From assembly GCA_963556495.2 (NCBI GenBank), contig OY747709.1:21322400-21386399 (forward strand): DNA of 64,000 bases, written 5' to 3'. Made by a program: the position numbers and the translations under genes. Shown in pieces: positions 10,601 through 22,106 of this stretch. This DNA comes from Valencia hispanica. Lineage: Eukaryota > Chordata > Actinopteri > Cyprinodontiformes > Valenciidae. Under the pieces are notes generated by a model. It had not been told where the DNA came from, searched no databases, and was given only the letters and a program-made list of their open reading frames with translations. Each line of letters starts with the position of its first letter. Position 1 is the stretch's first letter.

Positions 10601-13600
10601 ACAGATTACACACATCTCGACTTTAGATAGATTCTGAAAGTTACTGGTTCCGTAAGATTTTTTGTGATTTTCATATGTAAAATACTTTTTCAAGCAATAT
10701 AACCCGTAAGTTTCACTTCAAAATGCTCCTACTTTGTGTTGGATTTAAAATTCAGACAAAACAGATTGAAGTTTATGATTCTAATGTAAAATTGGGCTTT
10801 GTCTGTGGTGTATATTAAAGAAAAGAAGGACAGTGAAGGTTGACGTACTTTTGCATTCAGTTTTCTTGACTGCTGGAAAACCTTTTTGCAAATTGTAATG
10901 CAATTTTTAAATGTATCACAATAATATTAGAAGTGTTGGTTTGAAGAAGCTTTGTGCTTTTAATGAAAGCCACTCACGACTTCTTTTTGGTGACGATCAG
11001 CACGTCATTGAAGAGAAACAGGTAGTAGCTCCTGTTGCTGAAAGCCCTCCATATGCTCAGCTCTTCGCTGGAAATGGCCAGCTCACCGCGCTTCTTCAGC
11101 CATCGTGATGCTGACACCAGAGGAAACGGCTGTGAGGACAAGATGATAGGAGACACGAGTGAGACTTTTTATAATCAATGATGAATAAATGAGGATGGAT
11201 TGATGAATTTATCCAATTGAATCTATTGAGTTTGTTTCTGCTCATAAACACCAAGGTAATAAAACAGTGATGTCAGAGTCCAAATTAACGTCCTACCTTT
11301 ATTTTTCCAAAATCCATCTGTTTTTGGATGGTGTACATCTGCTCTGTCCTCTCCATCCGCCTTGCTCCGTCATTGCATTCAGTGACCAACTGTTGACATG
11401 ATAATTGTAGAAAAAAAAAGTTAGCAAAATCCTTTTAAAACCATAAAACCTGTGTGGACACATTGCGTCTTTGGGTTAATCCCAGTCCTCTTCAGCATGC
11501 CTGCAATGGACTGGCGACCTGTCCAGGGTGTACCCCGCCTCTCGCCCCTTGACCGCTGGAGACAGGCACCAGCCCTCCCCGCAACCCTGCATTAGGATGG
11601 ACGGGTACAGAAAATGGATGGATAGATGGATCTTCAGCATGCATACCTTGCTCATTGCTTTCAGCGCCCAAACAGCAGCAAAGTACTCCGCAGTCTGGTC
11701 CTGAGTCTTTTGACAGATGGTCTGAGGATAAACAAACACAAAAAGAAGAAAATAAGCAGATTGCATTGATTCATTGACTTGCAGCATTCACTCCTCCCGA
11801 ACGAACATGAAGTGACAGTCACCTGCAAAAACTGGTGTTTAAATGACTATTCCATTTATTATGGGAAAAATTCTACCTAAACCAACCTGGTCCTCTGTGG
11901 TCAATAAACTATTGGCTGAAAAAAATTTAACCTGAGAATTTTTCATGCTGAAGTGAGTGAATTTTCATCAGTGCAAACTAAGAGTCTAATTTTGACAAAA
12001 CATGTAAGAGATGGGAACAAAAGAAAAATGGTTTTCATTGAAAGTGTTAAGGAATGTTCACCTTTAATTCTTATTTTTAAAAGTGGATAATATACTCTAT
12101 TTAGCTATGCTGACATTTACAGCAACAGAAATGTCAAATGTCCTCATATCTTTGAATGCCACTGTATGTATAGTATACAATTGTTGATTGTTTCTTCACA
12201 AAAAAACTTAAGAGTTTATGTAAAAAACTAGAGTTTATGGTTTTAACATCCACATAAAGTTTCTAAAATGGATTTTTGTTATTTGTGTTATAATCTACCA
12301 ATAATGGAGAAAAAGAGCACAGTACATCTTATTTTGGAGTATTACATATGACAAAAGTGACGATTAAACTGACATCAAGCAGAAGTGGTAGTCTGGTCAC
12401 ACGCTGCATGGGTAGGATAAGGAACGAGATCATGGGCAGGCCTCCACATTCACTACTTGTCTCAATTTCTTTCAGGGTCTCTTTGAACGCAGAGTTGTTA
12501 TTCCTGGGAAACACACACAAAAACAGAACAAGGTTCAGCTCATCTTCACGTGCATGCTGTATGAACTCACTGGCTCGTTCTAGATTGTTCTCCCACTTAC
12601 AGCAGCTTCTGAAGCGTCCTCTGCTGAAAGGTCTCATTGGAGCAGTAGACGATGTAAGGCTCGAAGTGGTGCGCAGCGTGGTTCTGAACAATGTCGCTGA
12701 TGTCCCGGATTAACAGTTGCTCATTGTGACGTTTTTCGAGGTCCTGAAAAAAACTAAAAATCGTGAGAGTGAAAGGTTAATGCTGAGTTAAAATGAAGGT
12801 TTGTTCTCTAACAGACAAATCCCTGGAGCAGAAGACAGCAGGTTTATTCCTAATGGCCTGGTCACTTCTAGATCTAGATTTCAGGTCTAAGTGAGTCATT
12901 AGGAGACTATGTTTGTGTGTTGAGTTTACAGTGCCTTGTAAAAGTCAGTTTAGGAGCATATGGTCACCTTCCTGAACTGACTGGAACTGATGATGAATGA
13001 AGCTTAATAAAGGCTAATCCTGGAAATAAACCTTTTAGACGCTACAACAGACTTGAGCCTGGGGTGGAGGTTCCCCTTCCAGCAGCACAAAAAGGCCGGA
13101 TGTACAGCTAAAGGTATCATGGAATAGTTTTGATCAAAACAGATGGTTCTACAATGATGGACTCGGAGAGGCTGAACACATGAACACCACACTTTTCAGA
13201 TTTTTGTTTTTAATAAATATGAAAACCATGCATCACATTCCTTCCTTTGCGCAGTTATGCACAACTTTCTCTTTTGTTTATTCATGTTTGTATTTGAACT
13301 GTCATAAAATGTTAAACGGTTCTAGTTAAAAAAAAAAAACTTTCACAAGGCATTGTTCAATGTTTAATATTTATTATTACATACTGTACTTTGGTAGGGA
13401 GAAAAAGCTAGCAACTAAACCTTGCAACAAATATTCTTACTGAGGTTAAAATGACATCTGTTACAACAGTTTTTGACAACTGTTGGAAAACATGAATAAA
13501 GACCAAAAGATTCATTGAATCACAAATCTGAAAGGCTTTCTAAGAAAAGAAAAGACACCCAGTCTTGCCCTTTTAAAAAGAAACATGTAAAACGATACCG

Positions 13601-16600
13601 GGAAAAGCCAGCCCCACCCGAGTACCCAGTTACTTGACAGATTCACACACAGAAACTGTAAGTTTCTCTGATTTATCACCATAGATGTTTCCAACGTATT
13701 CTGTCCTTTGGTTTCACTTCAGTCTTTTGGGCTTAAATAGGAGAAAATGCATTTCTTCTGTCATTCGCTATAATGTGTTCTACTTTAATTCAAACTGAAA
13801 TAAAAAACAACAAACAAAGCACAGGAATACCACTCACAGCAGCAGAACCAGTTTGGCCAGCATGTTTTAACATGTTAATGGTACCTACAGGATACTAAAG
13901 ACATGCTAAGGGCAAATACTTTGCCTGAAACTTCAAATCAACCACTTTTTTTTCACCTTGGAACAATACTCTCAGCAGGGAACATGGAAATCACTCAGTG
14001 AATATTATATGAAGCACTGGGTCTCACTTTCTGATCAGATCTTCAGAACCCCGATGAACATCTAAAACTGACTGCTATTTCAATTTATGTTCAAATATCC
14101 TTCTGCAAAAAAGGCCCCTTAAGATTCCTTAGTTTTTACCCTGCCACATTTAAATGTTTCCGTTAATCAAATTAGTAAAACACATGGCAGTTTTCAAAGC
14201 TGTAAGAGCCATCCAAACCGACCTAACCCAGTGCAATAATATAACCACCTCCCTTGATAAATCCTAATGTAACTGTGATAAACTACATGTTTTGTTTCAG
14301 TTTCTTTAGCCACATCCAGACCTGATTGTTGTAGAATCAAGAAATTATTAAAAAGAAACCAGTCTGATAATAAGAAACAGGCTTTAAACGTCTAAAAAAG
14401 GCCACACATCGTATACATATAAAGAACTTAATTGAAAAACAGATATGAAACAAAGTAAATTACATCTATGAGTGTGAAAAGTTTGCAATTTCTAAAGCTA
14501 ACTAGCTAACCAACCATTTCATATACACCGATACATGAAGAAAACATGCAACAGTGGTTGGCCTTCCGAATTTACTTCATGTGCAGTGAGCTCATCTAGA
14601 AGGTCACAAACCAAGCCAGAACAACATCTAAAGCACTGCAGTTTTCAGAATTTTCAGTTTTCAGATAGAAATATTAGACAGACAGAATGGACAAAAATGG
14701 GACTGGTATAAGAATAGCAAGGCCAAAACCACTGCGGCATGACTTTAAACCAGAACTGATGCTTGAAAGCCTTTCAATGTGCCTGAATGAAGTAATTCTA
14801 TAGAGCAGAGTGGGCCAAGATTTCTCCACATAAATGTAAAAAGACTCATTAACAGTTAATGCAAAAGGACTAGGTTGGCTTGGATACCATTTTTCACCAA
14901 ATAAATACAATAATATTTTCTAAACTGTATTTTGTAATTGCTGTTTTTAATTGTCTGATCTTAAAATCTGTTTGATGAGCTGAAATATTTATAAGAACAA
15001 CAGAAGAAAGTTGTGAGGGGAAAAATACTGATTCATCATTGTAAAGATTCCAACAAAAAACAAACCAACCGTTGGCTGACTGTGTGGATGACAGATATGT
15101 TGGAGAAGAGGTGGTGGTGCTCCGTGGTCGTCATCGTTTTCTTCAACTTTATGCTGTTTTTAAAGTGGCGTACCAGGATGTTAAGGCTGTGCAGGTACGA
15201 GTGTTCTGAGGTGATAATTTCAAATATGGCCTGTAAAACAAACCACACATGCACATCAATCAATTCATATGTAAAATGTTGTTAAACCGAAAATACATAT
15301 TAATCGTTGATTTCAACCTCAAATCCCTTTTGTTTTCTCAATGTGTGATTTACAACATTTTTCTCAGCTTCCTATTTCAGGGCCTAAAGAAAAGGCAGCA
15401 TTATGTTCTTTGGATGATTTAGGTCCTGATAGAACCCTGTTTAGCTGTTAGACAGCTGCAGGGCACTGGCAGTCTGGCACATATAGGCTGTTTTGAGAGA
15501 AATCACATGTTCATAACACACCTATCTACTTCTAAAGGTCAGGTGGCTCCGAGAGGACCAAAGGTCATAAAGACGACATTTTTTATATTCAGTCCTAATG
15601 AGCTTCTAACCTCAGCAGAAACCTCTGGACCTTTTGAAAGTTACAATGCCTGCATGGTTGCCATTTTTGAGCACATTTCTTTAACACAAAAACAAAACTC
15701 ATGAGACGACTAAAATGTCCCAAACAACAAACCAAGCACCTGTTCAGAGGGCTATAAAAGCACCATTACAAAGGCAGGGTGTGGCTTTATTCAGCAAGAG
15801 CAGAGCACACAATGTGGACCTTGGTATTGACATCTTGGGCTGCTGGGAAGGACAGTTTGCAAATAAAAATCCACCTACAGCGTTACACTGACAGTTTCAG
15901 CTTTTACTTAGCTCAGGAATGTTGTTTCTTGAGCTTTTACTCCAACATTTCCTGAATGATCAGTTATCCGCTTCTGTTTCTTTGCACTCCTTGGGCACCA
16001 GAATGAGTTTGAACTTGCTACCAGCAGATGTAGGATAAAAGATTTAATCAGTTATTTCTGGTTTGACATCAATCTGACCCTCAACAATTGTCTCTTGAAA
16101 GTCGGATGATTATATTCGAGTACAATTTTAAATATCTATGCATCTTAAAAGAAAGTGAATAATTGTTACTGTTATGGGTTTTATTTTTGGATTGATCTAG
16201 AGTTTAGGTTACAGTAATGCTGGAGTCCAGATACGGGCGAGTAGAAGTTTGTTACAAATTGATAAATTCAGTGAAAATACGAACATTTATGGATGTTCAC
16301 ACAGGAATTTAAAACCAAAATGTATACAATCTGTGCTTCTAGTGAATGGAAATATTTCCAAACAGCAAGGAAAAATGTAGTAGATGTTTCTCAGCCAGCT
16401 GAACATCGGTGCTCAGCAACAGATGGGGGAGGGTCAGAGCTGAATCAGGCTATGCTCCTTATAGTCTTTAAATAAATGGATGATGGAAGATTTTTGTGTT
16501 TTAACAGTATATTGTCATAAAATGATTTGATGCTGGTAACTGGCCCATTCCTATCTGAGCTCTCTTTTTTTAAATAAGATAACGTGGCAATTTATTTCAC

Positions 16601-19139
16601 TAATGTTACTTAATTTTACATATATGCACATGAAAAAAAAAAATCCAAAACTTCTAAAATAACCGTTTCAGAGATGTATGAAATTCCACTTTTATATGAA
16701 AAGCATAAATTCATCCATTTTGTGCAGGACATGCTGTAGAGGAGATGCTTATACACAGCGTTACCTCTTGTCTCTTTCTCTCCTGAGCTGTGATTGTTGA
16801 CAGAAAACCAGACTCCTTCACCTTTGCAAAACATAAACAAAAATCAGAGGTAAACAAACCAGGCTGTTCGTTTAGATATTTCAAATAAAAGTGTATTTAC
16901 TATTAGCAAAAATATATTCTTTAAATAGTGTGACATCAAAAAACAGACTCATCTTGCCTTTCTGAAAAATATACGCAATAACACAGACAAAAAAAAACTT
17001 GTTAATAATTTAAGCCCCTATCACAGTTCTTAATATGGACTTGATTTGTTCATCAAATCTAAAAGTTTACCTGAGGTAACTGGCTCCAAGTGAGGTGAGC
17101 TTGTTTATAGCTCTGCATCACAATGCCCTGGTCCCGTGCAGGAGGCTCCACCACCACAAAGTCGTCGAGCAGCTCATCCTGGTTGGTGGAGTGCAGCCCG
17201 CGCTCTCGGATCTCCTGATACAAGCACGGTGTCGCTGGGGAGTGAACGGACATCAACACGAAACCATGAATTTTCAAGGGAAGACTCAGTGCAAGACTTT
17301 GAAATACAGTCATGAGTGTTAAAGCAATTTTATTATTACAGGATTCATATTCACACAGGAATACATTGTGGAAATCTAATTTGACATTAGTCTTTATAAT
17401 AATATTGCTGATTTTGTAAAAACTGACTCTACTTAAGATTAATGACAAAATAATTTCAATCACACTAAATCCAAAAATTTGAATTTCCAACTTGTGCAAT
17501 GTACAGTTAAATAAATAAGTTTTATTGGCCTGAGAATTGTTAAAGCGCGATCTAGCTCAGCTTGGAGCAGCTGACCCAATAACTATATACGATATCTCAA
17601 AAATAAAAACATTTCAAAAATGTGTAAAGCAGTGGAAAAATCTCAAAAAAGGACAAGTGTCCAACCCTCATGACTTAACAGATGTTTGTCATGTTCGGCG
17701 CCTTCACAGGGACTGTTTTCCGTTTTGGCCTCTATTGCCACTCAATCCACACATCAAATTCAGATTACCATGAACAATTTTCTAATAATAGTTATTTTCC
17801 AATCTACTTCTAGTCCAGGAAGGGAATTTTGCAATGCAGACACGGAGTGACACATGAGTGAACATACCATCTTTGAATGATCCACGCTGGTTCCTCTTTC
17901 TGCCCAGGGTACGCTAGAGAGGACACAGCAGCACAGATTTTATGTCAGTCATAAATTATGGGTTTTAGTCACAGACTTGCATTGAGAACAATACCCTAAC
18001 ACAGATCTTGAAGATGGGAAAGAAGTATGGTAACAGATCACCTGGGATTCCACACATTTTTTCACGTAAAGCTTCCATACATTACTTAAATTTTAAGCAA
18101 TTTTAAAGTTGAAATATTAAGGTTCACCACAAATTTAAGGCAGATATTTCTACTGTTGTCAGGATTTAAATGTGGAACCTGCAAAAATATGCTCACAAAC
18201 CCTGGGTCTCCTTTCCAGGGTGTAACATCATCACAAACACTATTAACTACTCTGGTGGTGATTGATGAGAAGAGAAAAACAGAATCAGCTGGTGTCATCA
18301 TACTAAGACGCTCTGACAGCTGAATCAGACTGAAATAGAGTAATAAAAATATCACATAAGTTTTTAGAATCTTTAAACTTTATGTAAATACCAACAATAC
18401 TGTATCACAGATACAATTTAGAAATGATTTATTTACTGAGAGAGAAGCCCTTCCCCACCACCCCCTGGTTTACTGTCTGTACCTTGCGTCTATTGCTGCG
18501 AGCAGGACCAGGACCAGGACTGCTTTCTCTGTTTTCATCAATAGGTTTCATAGTGTTTTCATTCGCTGCCATTGTTGTCATGGCATCAATGTCCAGGCTG
18601 GTCACCGCCGCCCGGTATGACTTGTTCCTGCGGTTCCTCCCGAAGGCAAAACCCTCTCCGTCGCTGTCGTAATCGTCCCAGGAAACATCTGGCCCCTGGG
18701 CTGAGTGACGGTTGCGGCTCTCGCTGCTGGAGTTCTCCAGTCCCACTGGGAAGGTCACCACGGTGGTGTGGTGGCGATTCTTGGGCCGGCTGGCCACTGC
18801 TAAGCTCTTAGGTATCAGCTGGTGAATACCGAGCTTCTTTGCCGCAGGGCTCTCTGTGCTCAGAATCACCTTTTGGATCTCAGGCTTCTGTGCTGCAGGA
18901 GTCTCTGTGCTTGGAATCACCTGGTCAGGCACCACCCGGCTGTCCACTTCGTCTTCCTGTGGGGGGGGCGTTTCAGACTGGAGTGTGGGGGGGCTTTTTG
19001 GTTGGTAGAGTTCATCTCCTGGCTCGTATATATGAAGTTCAGTGGAGAGGAGAGTCTCTATTTGAGGGGACTTGTTGTCCATGCAGCTGTCTGACTCGCT
19101 GTGGGACATGGTGTCCTCCTGCACGTCTCCTGAGTCCAT
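7284..19139 (-). CDS. ARHGEF16: Rho guanine-nucleotide exchange factor 16 (ephexin-4), fourteen coding exons
   Basis: DH-PH-SH3 exchange factor that in mammals acts on RhoG/Cdc42 downstream of EphA2 and ELMO. Coding exons in transcription order are 19139-18483, 17913-17868, 17234-17071, 16821-16765, 15230-15070, 12753-12601, 12503-12374, 11721-11647, 11389-11297, 11129-10978, 9384-9199, 8886-8816, 7629-7528 and 7423-7284. They join in frame to 728 residues (human about 709). Residues 1-308 form the regulatory N-terminus, with the ARHGEF16-type motif [12 protein letters not shown] and, later, [10 protein letters not shown]. The DH domain covers about 309-495, PH about 513-640 and SH3 about 650-710. 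The tail RKETNV is a class I PDZ ligand. The ATG at 19139 is the first in the open frame; no in-frame ATG exists in the upstream exon. A neighbouring ephexin paralogue is less likely because the N-terminal motif is specific. Confidence 0.95.
7890..8350 (-). mobile_element. internally deleted Tc1/mariner-type remnant
   Basis: The + strand reads as the reverse complement of a degraded transposase region. Blocks such as ATGGATTCTCTGTGGGGTTTA (8068-8088) and TTTACACAAGGAATG (8155-8169) recall a very common teleost Tc1-superfamily element. It lies in the ARHGEF16 intron between exons 8886-8816 and 7629-7528. No intact frame remains. Confidence 0.5.
8816..11129 (-). CDS. ARHGEF16: ARHGEF16 PH-domain exons
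   Basis: Exons 11129-10978, 9384-9199 and 8886-8816. They encode [17 protein letters not shown], a core [36 protein letters not shown] and [13 protein letters not shown], the last being the C-terminal helix with its invariant tryptophan. This is a standard PH fold following a DH domain and it positions the exchange factor at membranes. The junctions rebuild S-E-E and S-R-V-D codons exactly, which supports the splice sites. Confidence 0.92.
9945..10815 (-). mobile_element. degraded Tc1-like transposon with residual inverted termini
   Basis: The left block (about 9948-10010) and right block (about 10729-10810) are diverged inverted copies of the AT-rich Tc1 terminus, including ACTTTGTGTTGGAT near 10732. 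Inside, on -, lies a GGTGCTCTGGTCTGATAAGA stretch (about 10440-10459), the recognisable DDE-domain codons of the family. Many stops make it inactive. It sits in an ARHGEF16 PH-domain intron. Confidence 0.65.
11297..15230 (-). CDS. ARHGEF16: ARHGEF16 DH (RhoGEF) domain exons
   Basis: Exons 15230-15070, 12753-12601, 12503-12374, 11721-11647 and 11389-11297. The DH conserved regions are readable. CR1 is [19 protein letters not shown], then comes [18 protein letters not shown], and CR3 is [21 protein letters not shown] followed by LLLD. The [12 protein letters not shown] helix is the catalytic GTPase-contacting surface. All junction codons rebuild sensible residues: GAT/ACC, CTG-CTG-AAT and CAA-CGT-TTT. 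Confidence 0.93.
11489..11642 (+). mobile_element. 5'-truncated SINE with perfect 12-bp target duplication
   Basis: About 130 bp (11501-11630) of the 3' part of the teleost repeat that also occurs at 38112 and 56028, running from GACTGGCGACCTGTCCAGGG to the ATGGATGGATAGATGGA tail. It is flanked by TCTTCAGCATGC at 11489-11500 and again at 11631-11642. The tail side lies 16 bp from the splice donor of ARHGEF16 exon 11721-11647, and the element is antisense to that gene. Confidence 0.88.
12928..13357 (+). mobile_element. short Tc1-derived element
   Basis: Begins ACAGTGCCTTGTAAAAG (12928-12944) and ends CTTTCACAAGGCATTGTT (13340-13357), imperfect inverted copies of the common teleost Tc1 terminus. 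The interior (about 13010-13170) resembles a fragment of transposase 3' coding sequence. At 430 bp it is a deletion derivative. Confidence 0.7.
14765..14870 (+). mobile_element. Tc1-like transposase 3' fragment
   Basis: AGAGTGGGCCAAGATTTCTC (14808-14827) followed by AAAAGACTCATTAACAGTTA (14839-14858) resembles the C-terminal coding part of teleost Tc1 transposases. It is an isolated remnant with no readable inverted terminus. Confidence 0.55.
16765..19139 (-). CDS. ARHGEF16: ARHGEF16 N-terminal regulatory exons
   Basis: Exons 19139-18483 (219 residues), 17913-17868, 17234-17071 and 16821-16765. The first is acidic and Ser/Pro-rich. It contains a tandem sequence duplication ([12 protein letters not shown], then [12 protein letters not shown]), [18 protein letters not shown] and RNKSYRAA. 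The later exons give [35 protein letters not shown] and [19 protein letters not shown]. The tyrosine in LYQEI and its surroundings belong to the auto-inhibitory helix region of ephexins. The 46-bp and 57-bp exons are found only by splice logic. Confidence 0.9.
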
Positions 19140-19244
19140 CAGCACCTACAGCATTGGAGGGAAACTAAAAAGGAAAAGCAAAACAAACATTAAATTTGCT
19201 TTGCCACAGGAATTATGTGTGGATCAACAGATGATTGTATTGAA

Positions 19245-19312
19245 ATTATTTTTCTAATAAAGTGCCTTGAGATGACATCGGCGCTATATAAATAAACTGA
19301 ATTGAATGTATT
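19245..19312 (+). repeat. 3' tail of a teleost LINE
   Basis: AAAGTGCCTTGAGATGACAT (19259-19278) followed by GCGCTATATAAATAAACTGA and a GAATTGAAT end is the typical 3' terminus of a teleost non-LTR retrotransposon. It is heavily 5'-truncated and lies in ARHGEF16 intron 1. Confidence 0.65.
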
Positions 19313-19866
19313 AATAATATTCAACTTAAATTCCTCAGAAACCTTCTGACATTTTCTCCAAACCTGACCAAGTTTTTAGTAGAAACAAGTTACAAAGTCA
19401 TATGAAGGGACTTGACCCATGACTCATTGCTCACTCCTACTCACATTAAAAAAACACAGAAAACTTCTCCTTTCAATCTCTCAAACTACAAGAAAATAAA
19501 CTCCCATTGTTTCTGCTAAATGTTTCTAACTTGTTCAGTCAGGAGCTGATTCATGAACCCATTATTAGGCAGACAAACCACCTCTTAACATGCATGTTAT
19601 GACAACTTTAAACTGACATGCACAAACATACGGCTGGAAATTAGGTGTGACGCGGTGTTCATGTTGCACTACCCCTTAAAGTAAATAAACTAATAGCTTC
19701 ATAAGAAATCCCTTTCTGTCAACTTGCAGTAGGCTACTTACTTTACAAATTCAATGTCACCACACAGACGGATTAGTTTGTGGCAGGAAAAAAATGTCCG
19801 CCTCACATTCCCATGGTTAATAGATGCGAGCTGACACGCAGTTCCAAACAGACAGAGCGTCTTTAC

Positions 19867-20015
19867 CTGGGAGAGGTGCGCCTCAAACTGCAGATGTGAT
19901 TCGGTGGGCAGCGAAAAATCAGCAGCGGTGCTGTCTGAGGAGCTGGGAGCGGATTCAGCGGTAACGCGGCTGTATTCCTCCGCCGAGCTGCTCAGTCGCT
20001 CCTCTGCCTTCTCCT
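19867..20015 (-). other. ARHGEF16: ARHGEF16 non-coding first exon (5' UTR)
   Basis: A donor GTAAAG at 19866-19861 follows CACCTCTCCCAG and joins the acceptor TGTAG before 19145. The spliced frame stays open back to a TGA near 20026 but contains no in-frame ATG, so translation starts in the next exon. The exon is GC-rich relative to its flanks. The start site itself is inferred from the promoter motifs at 20018-20046. Confidence 0.6.
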
Positions 20016-20017
20016 CA

Positions 20018-20046
20018 TTACGTCACTACAGGTGAGCACCAATCAG
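20018..20046 (-). promoter_or_regulatory. ARHGEF16: ARHGEF16 promoter motifs: CRE-like site and CCAAT box
   Basis: On - the order is CTGATTGG (CCAAT in inverse, 20046-20039) and then TGACGTAA (a CREB/ATF-type half-palindrome, 20025-20018). These sit just upstream of the non-coding first exon. The spacing suits a TATA-less promoter. Confidence 0.5.
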
Positions 20047-21042
20047 TCACCGCTGAGCAACGTCTTTCTTACAACAAGCCCCACAGGAAGCAACTTCGAC
20101 CACTTACCGACATGAATATTCATGCTGAGAGCCATCCAGCAACTTGACGAGAAAAACAACTCGAGGAGTTTTGTAACTTATTTGTTAAAACAAATCCTCA
20201 TAAAATGGAATTGGACTTTCATTCCAGTTGTTGAATATATACACACTTTAAATCGTTAACTTTAACCCCTGAAATGTTGCTATAGGCCTATTTTTTTGTT
20301 TTTGCGTGTTGTCACCTGACTAGTAAAAGAAATGTCGCCCTCTGGTGTTGAAAAACGTGTATTACACCCCATTCATAAAATCTTTTTTTTAAAGATTTGA
20401 TTCCATCACTGCAGAAAATCAAACATACACATCCACTTTTTGAATATAAGTCCGATATTTTCGGTTTATTTCTTTGTGTATGCAATTATCTGATGTTTTT
20501 TTATGCTGGTGCAAAGTTGCTTTGTCAGTGAATGTTTTGTCCATTTTCTAATACACTCAAAATCTGTTTCCTTTGGGGGCAAAAGTCAGGGAAACAAAAT
20601 CCATGTGACTCATAATGTGTCAATAAAAGAATGATTTCCAAAATATTAATGGATTTGAAGTTTTTTTAGTTTTTTTTTCTTTTCTTTTAAATTAAACGTA
20701 AAAAATAGGTTTTTTTTAAAGTTCCACCTTATCTAACAGTTGATATTTAGATCAACAGATGTTACATTAATTCTCCATCAGGATTGTGACTGACTACCCA
20801 AATCTAGATTCTGGTATGACTGGCACATTTTTGTCAGAATTTCTTTCTTTTTCTTTTTTTGTAAAACAGGAACACATAATCAAATCAAAACAGTTGAAAG
20901 TCAGATATCTTTATGAGATATGAAACAATTTCTTAGTAATTACATACTGTTAATGGAACTTATTTAGAAAAATCAGCCTTTTTGTTGTGTTATGATTTTT
21001 ATTTGTCAGAAATTGGCCTTTCACTAAAGTAAATCAAATGTT

Positions 21043-21079
<37 letters not shown>

Positions 21080-21844
21080 TGAAAAATAGTCATTTTTGGG
21101 TTCTTTCAAACAGAGATTTAGTGTTTTTCATACATTAAGGTTGAACAAAACTGTAAGTAAATGTTTTTTTTTTAATTATCAATTTCTACATACAACTAAA
21201 AAGTGTCACATATATAAATTCCACATTTTGTTATTCAAAAACAAAAATAAAATAACTGCAGTTTTTTTTTTCTTGTTTCTGACGAGAAAATCAAATTACC
21301 AGAACAGGTACAGATCTAAAACCCCTGTAACATAAACATATGTTGTAATATTACTACAGTGCCTCAAATAAAAAGATTAAAATTAAAATAAAATAAAAAA
21401 ACATCATACATACATACACTATGCCATTTTTAAAATCTTAGCAACTCAAATAGATGTTTTGGGGTTGTTTTGCTACAACCACATCACCCAAACTTAATTT
21501 AGCATAAAATATATGACTTTTGCGGTGCAACTAGTCTTTTTGTACAACAAACTATTTTGCTAGGTTCAGATATTCAAATTATTTCACACTTTAATTACCA
21601 AGAGACTTGCATGAAAGTGTAGATGTGAGGAACTGGATTACAATGTTCATTTGGACGATACTTTTCCATTCTAAAAGGATAAATTATATTATTGTGGTTT
21701 ACTTTCCTTGCACTGTAAAAAAGATATTTATAAGAACAATACATTTATTAAACATCAATTCATAGAATACATTTTTATAAACATTCCACCATGAAGAGAA
21801 ATAAAAGAATGTAAACACACAAAATACTTTTAAATGATCCAAGG
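20047..21844. other. intergenic region between ARHGEF16 and ESPN
   Basis: AT-rich DNA with a trinucleotide repeat (21046-21080). I find no splice-bordered coding segment. The 5' end of ARHGEF16 faces the 3' end of ESPN, since both genes are on -. Confidence 0.6.
21046..21080. repeat. (AAT)n microsatellite
   Basis: Eleven or so AAT/TAA units in a row, from TTAATAATAA to AATAATAATT. Confidence 0.95.
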
Positions 21845-21850
21845 TTTATT
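21845..21850 (-). terminator. ESPN: candidate ESPN poly(A) signal
   Basis: TTTATT on + (AATAAA on -) within GAGCAGAATAAACCTTGG. It lies about 2.75 kb beyond the ESPN stop codon and would define a long 3' UTR. Other AATAAA-like sites lie closer, so the choice is uncertain. Confidence 0.35.
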
Positions 21851-21993
21851 CTGCTCATTTTTAACAGTCTGAAGTTGTTATGACAAGAGAACAAGCCAAC
21901 ATTCTACATCTGAGCGAGGCTGGGAAATGTAATACATTGAAATATGGGAACAATGAAATGACAAAAAAAATCTGAGGGTCACTATATACAGAG

Positions 21994-21995
<2 letters not shown>

Positions 21996-22084
<89 letters not shown>

Positions 22085-22106
22085 AAAAATATATATATAT
22101 ATATAA
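21996..22106. repeat. compound (AT)n array split by two A-tracts
   Basis: Three AT dinucleotide blocks are separated by two near-identical TTAAAAAAAAA spacers, giving a higher-order repeat of about 55 bp. It lies in the presumed ESPN 3' UTR or just beyond it. The open frame across it on - is a by-product of the repeat. Confidence 0.93.

Noticed and set aside
17537..17773. 78-codon open frame on +
   Set aside because: No family resemblance and no splice support. It lies in an ARHGEF16 intron on the opposite strand.
19143..19145. GTG at the upstream end of the ARHGEF16 frame as start codon
   Set aside because: It is part of the exon just after the TGTAG acceptor. An ATG follows two codons later, and GTG initiation is unlikely in a vertebrate gene.
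18572..19168. Several + strand frames over the first ARHGEF16 coding exon
   Set aside because: They are mirror frames of a coding exon whose - strand reading has clear ARHGEF16 motifs.
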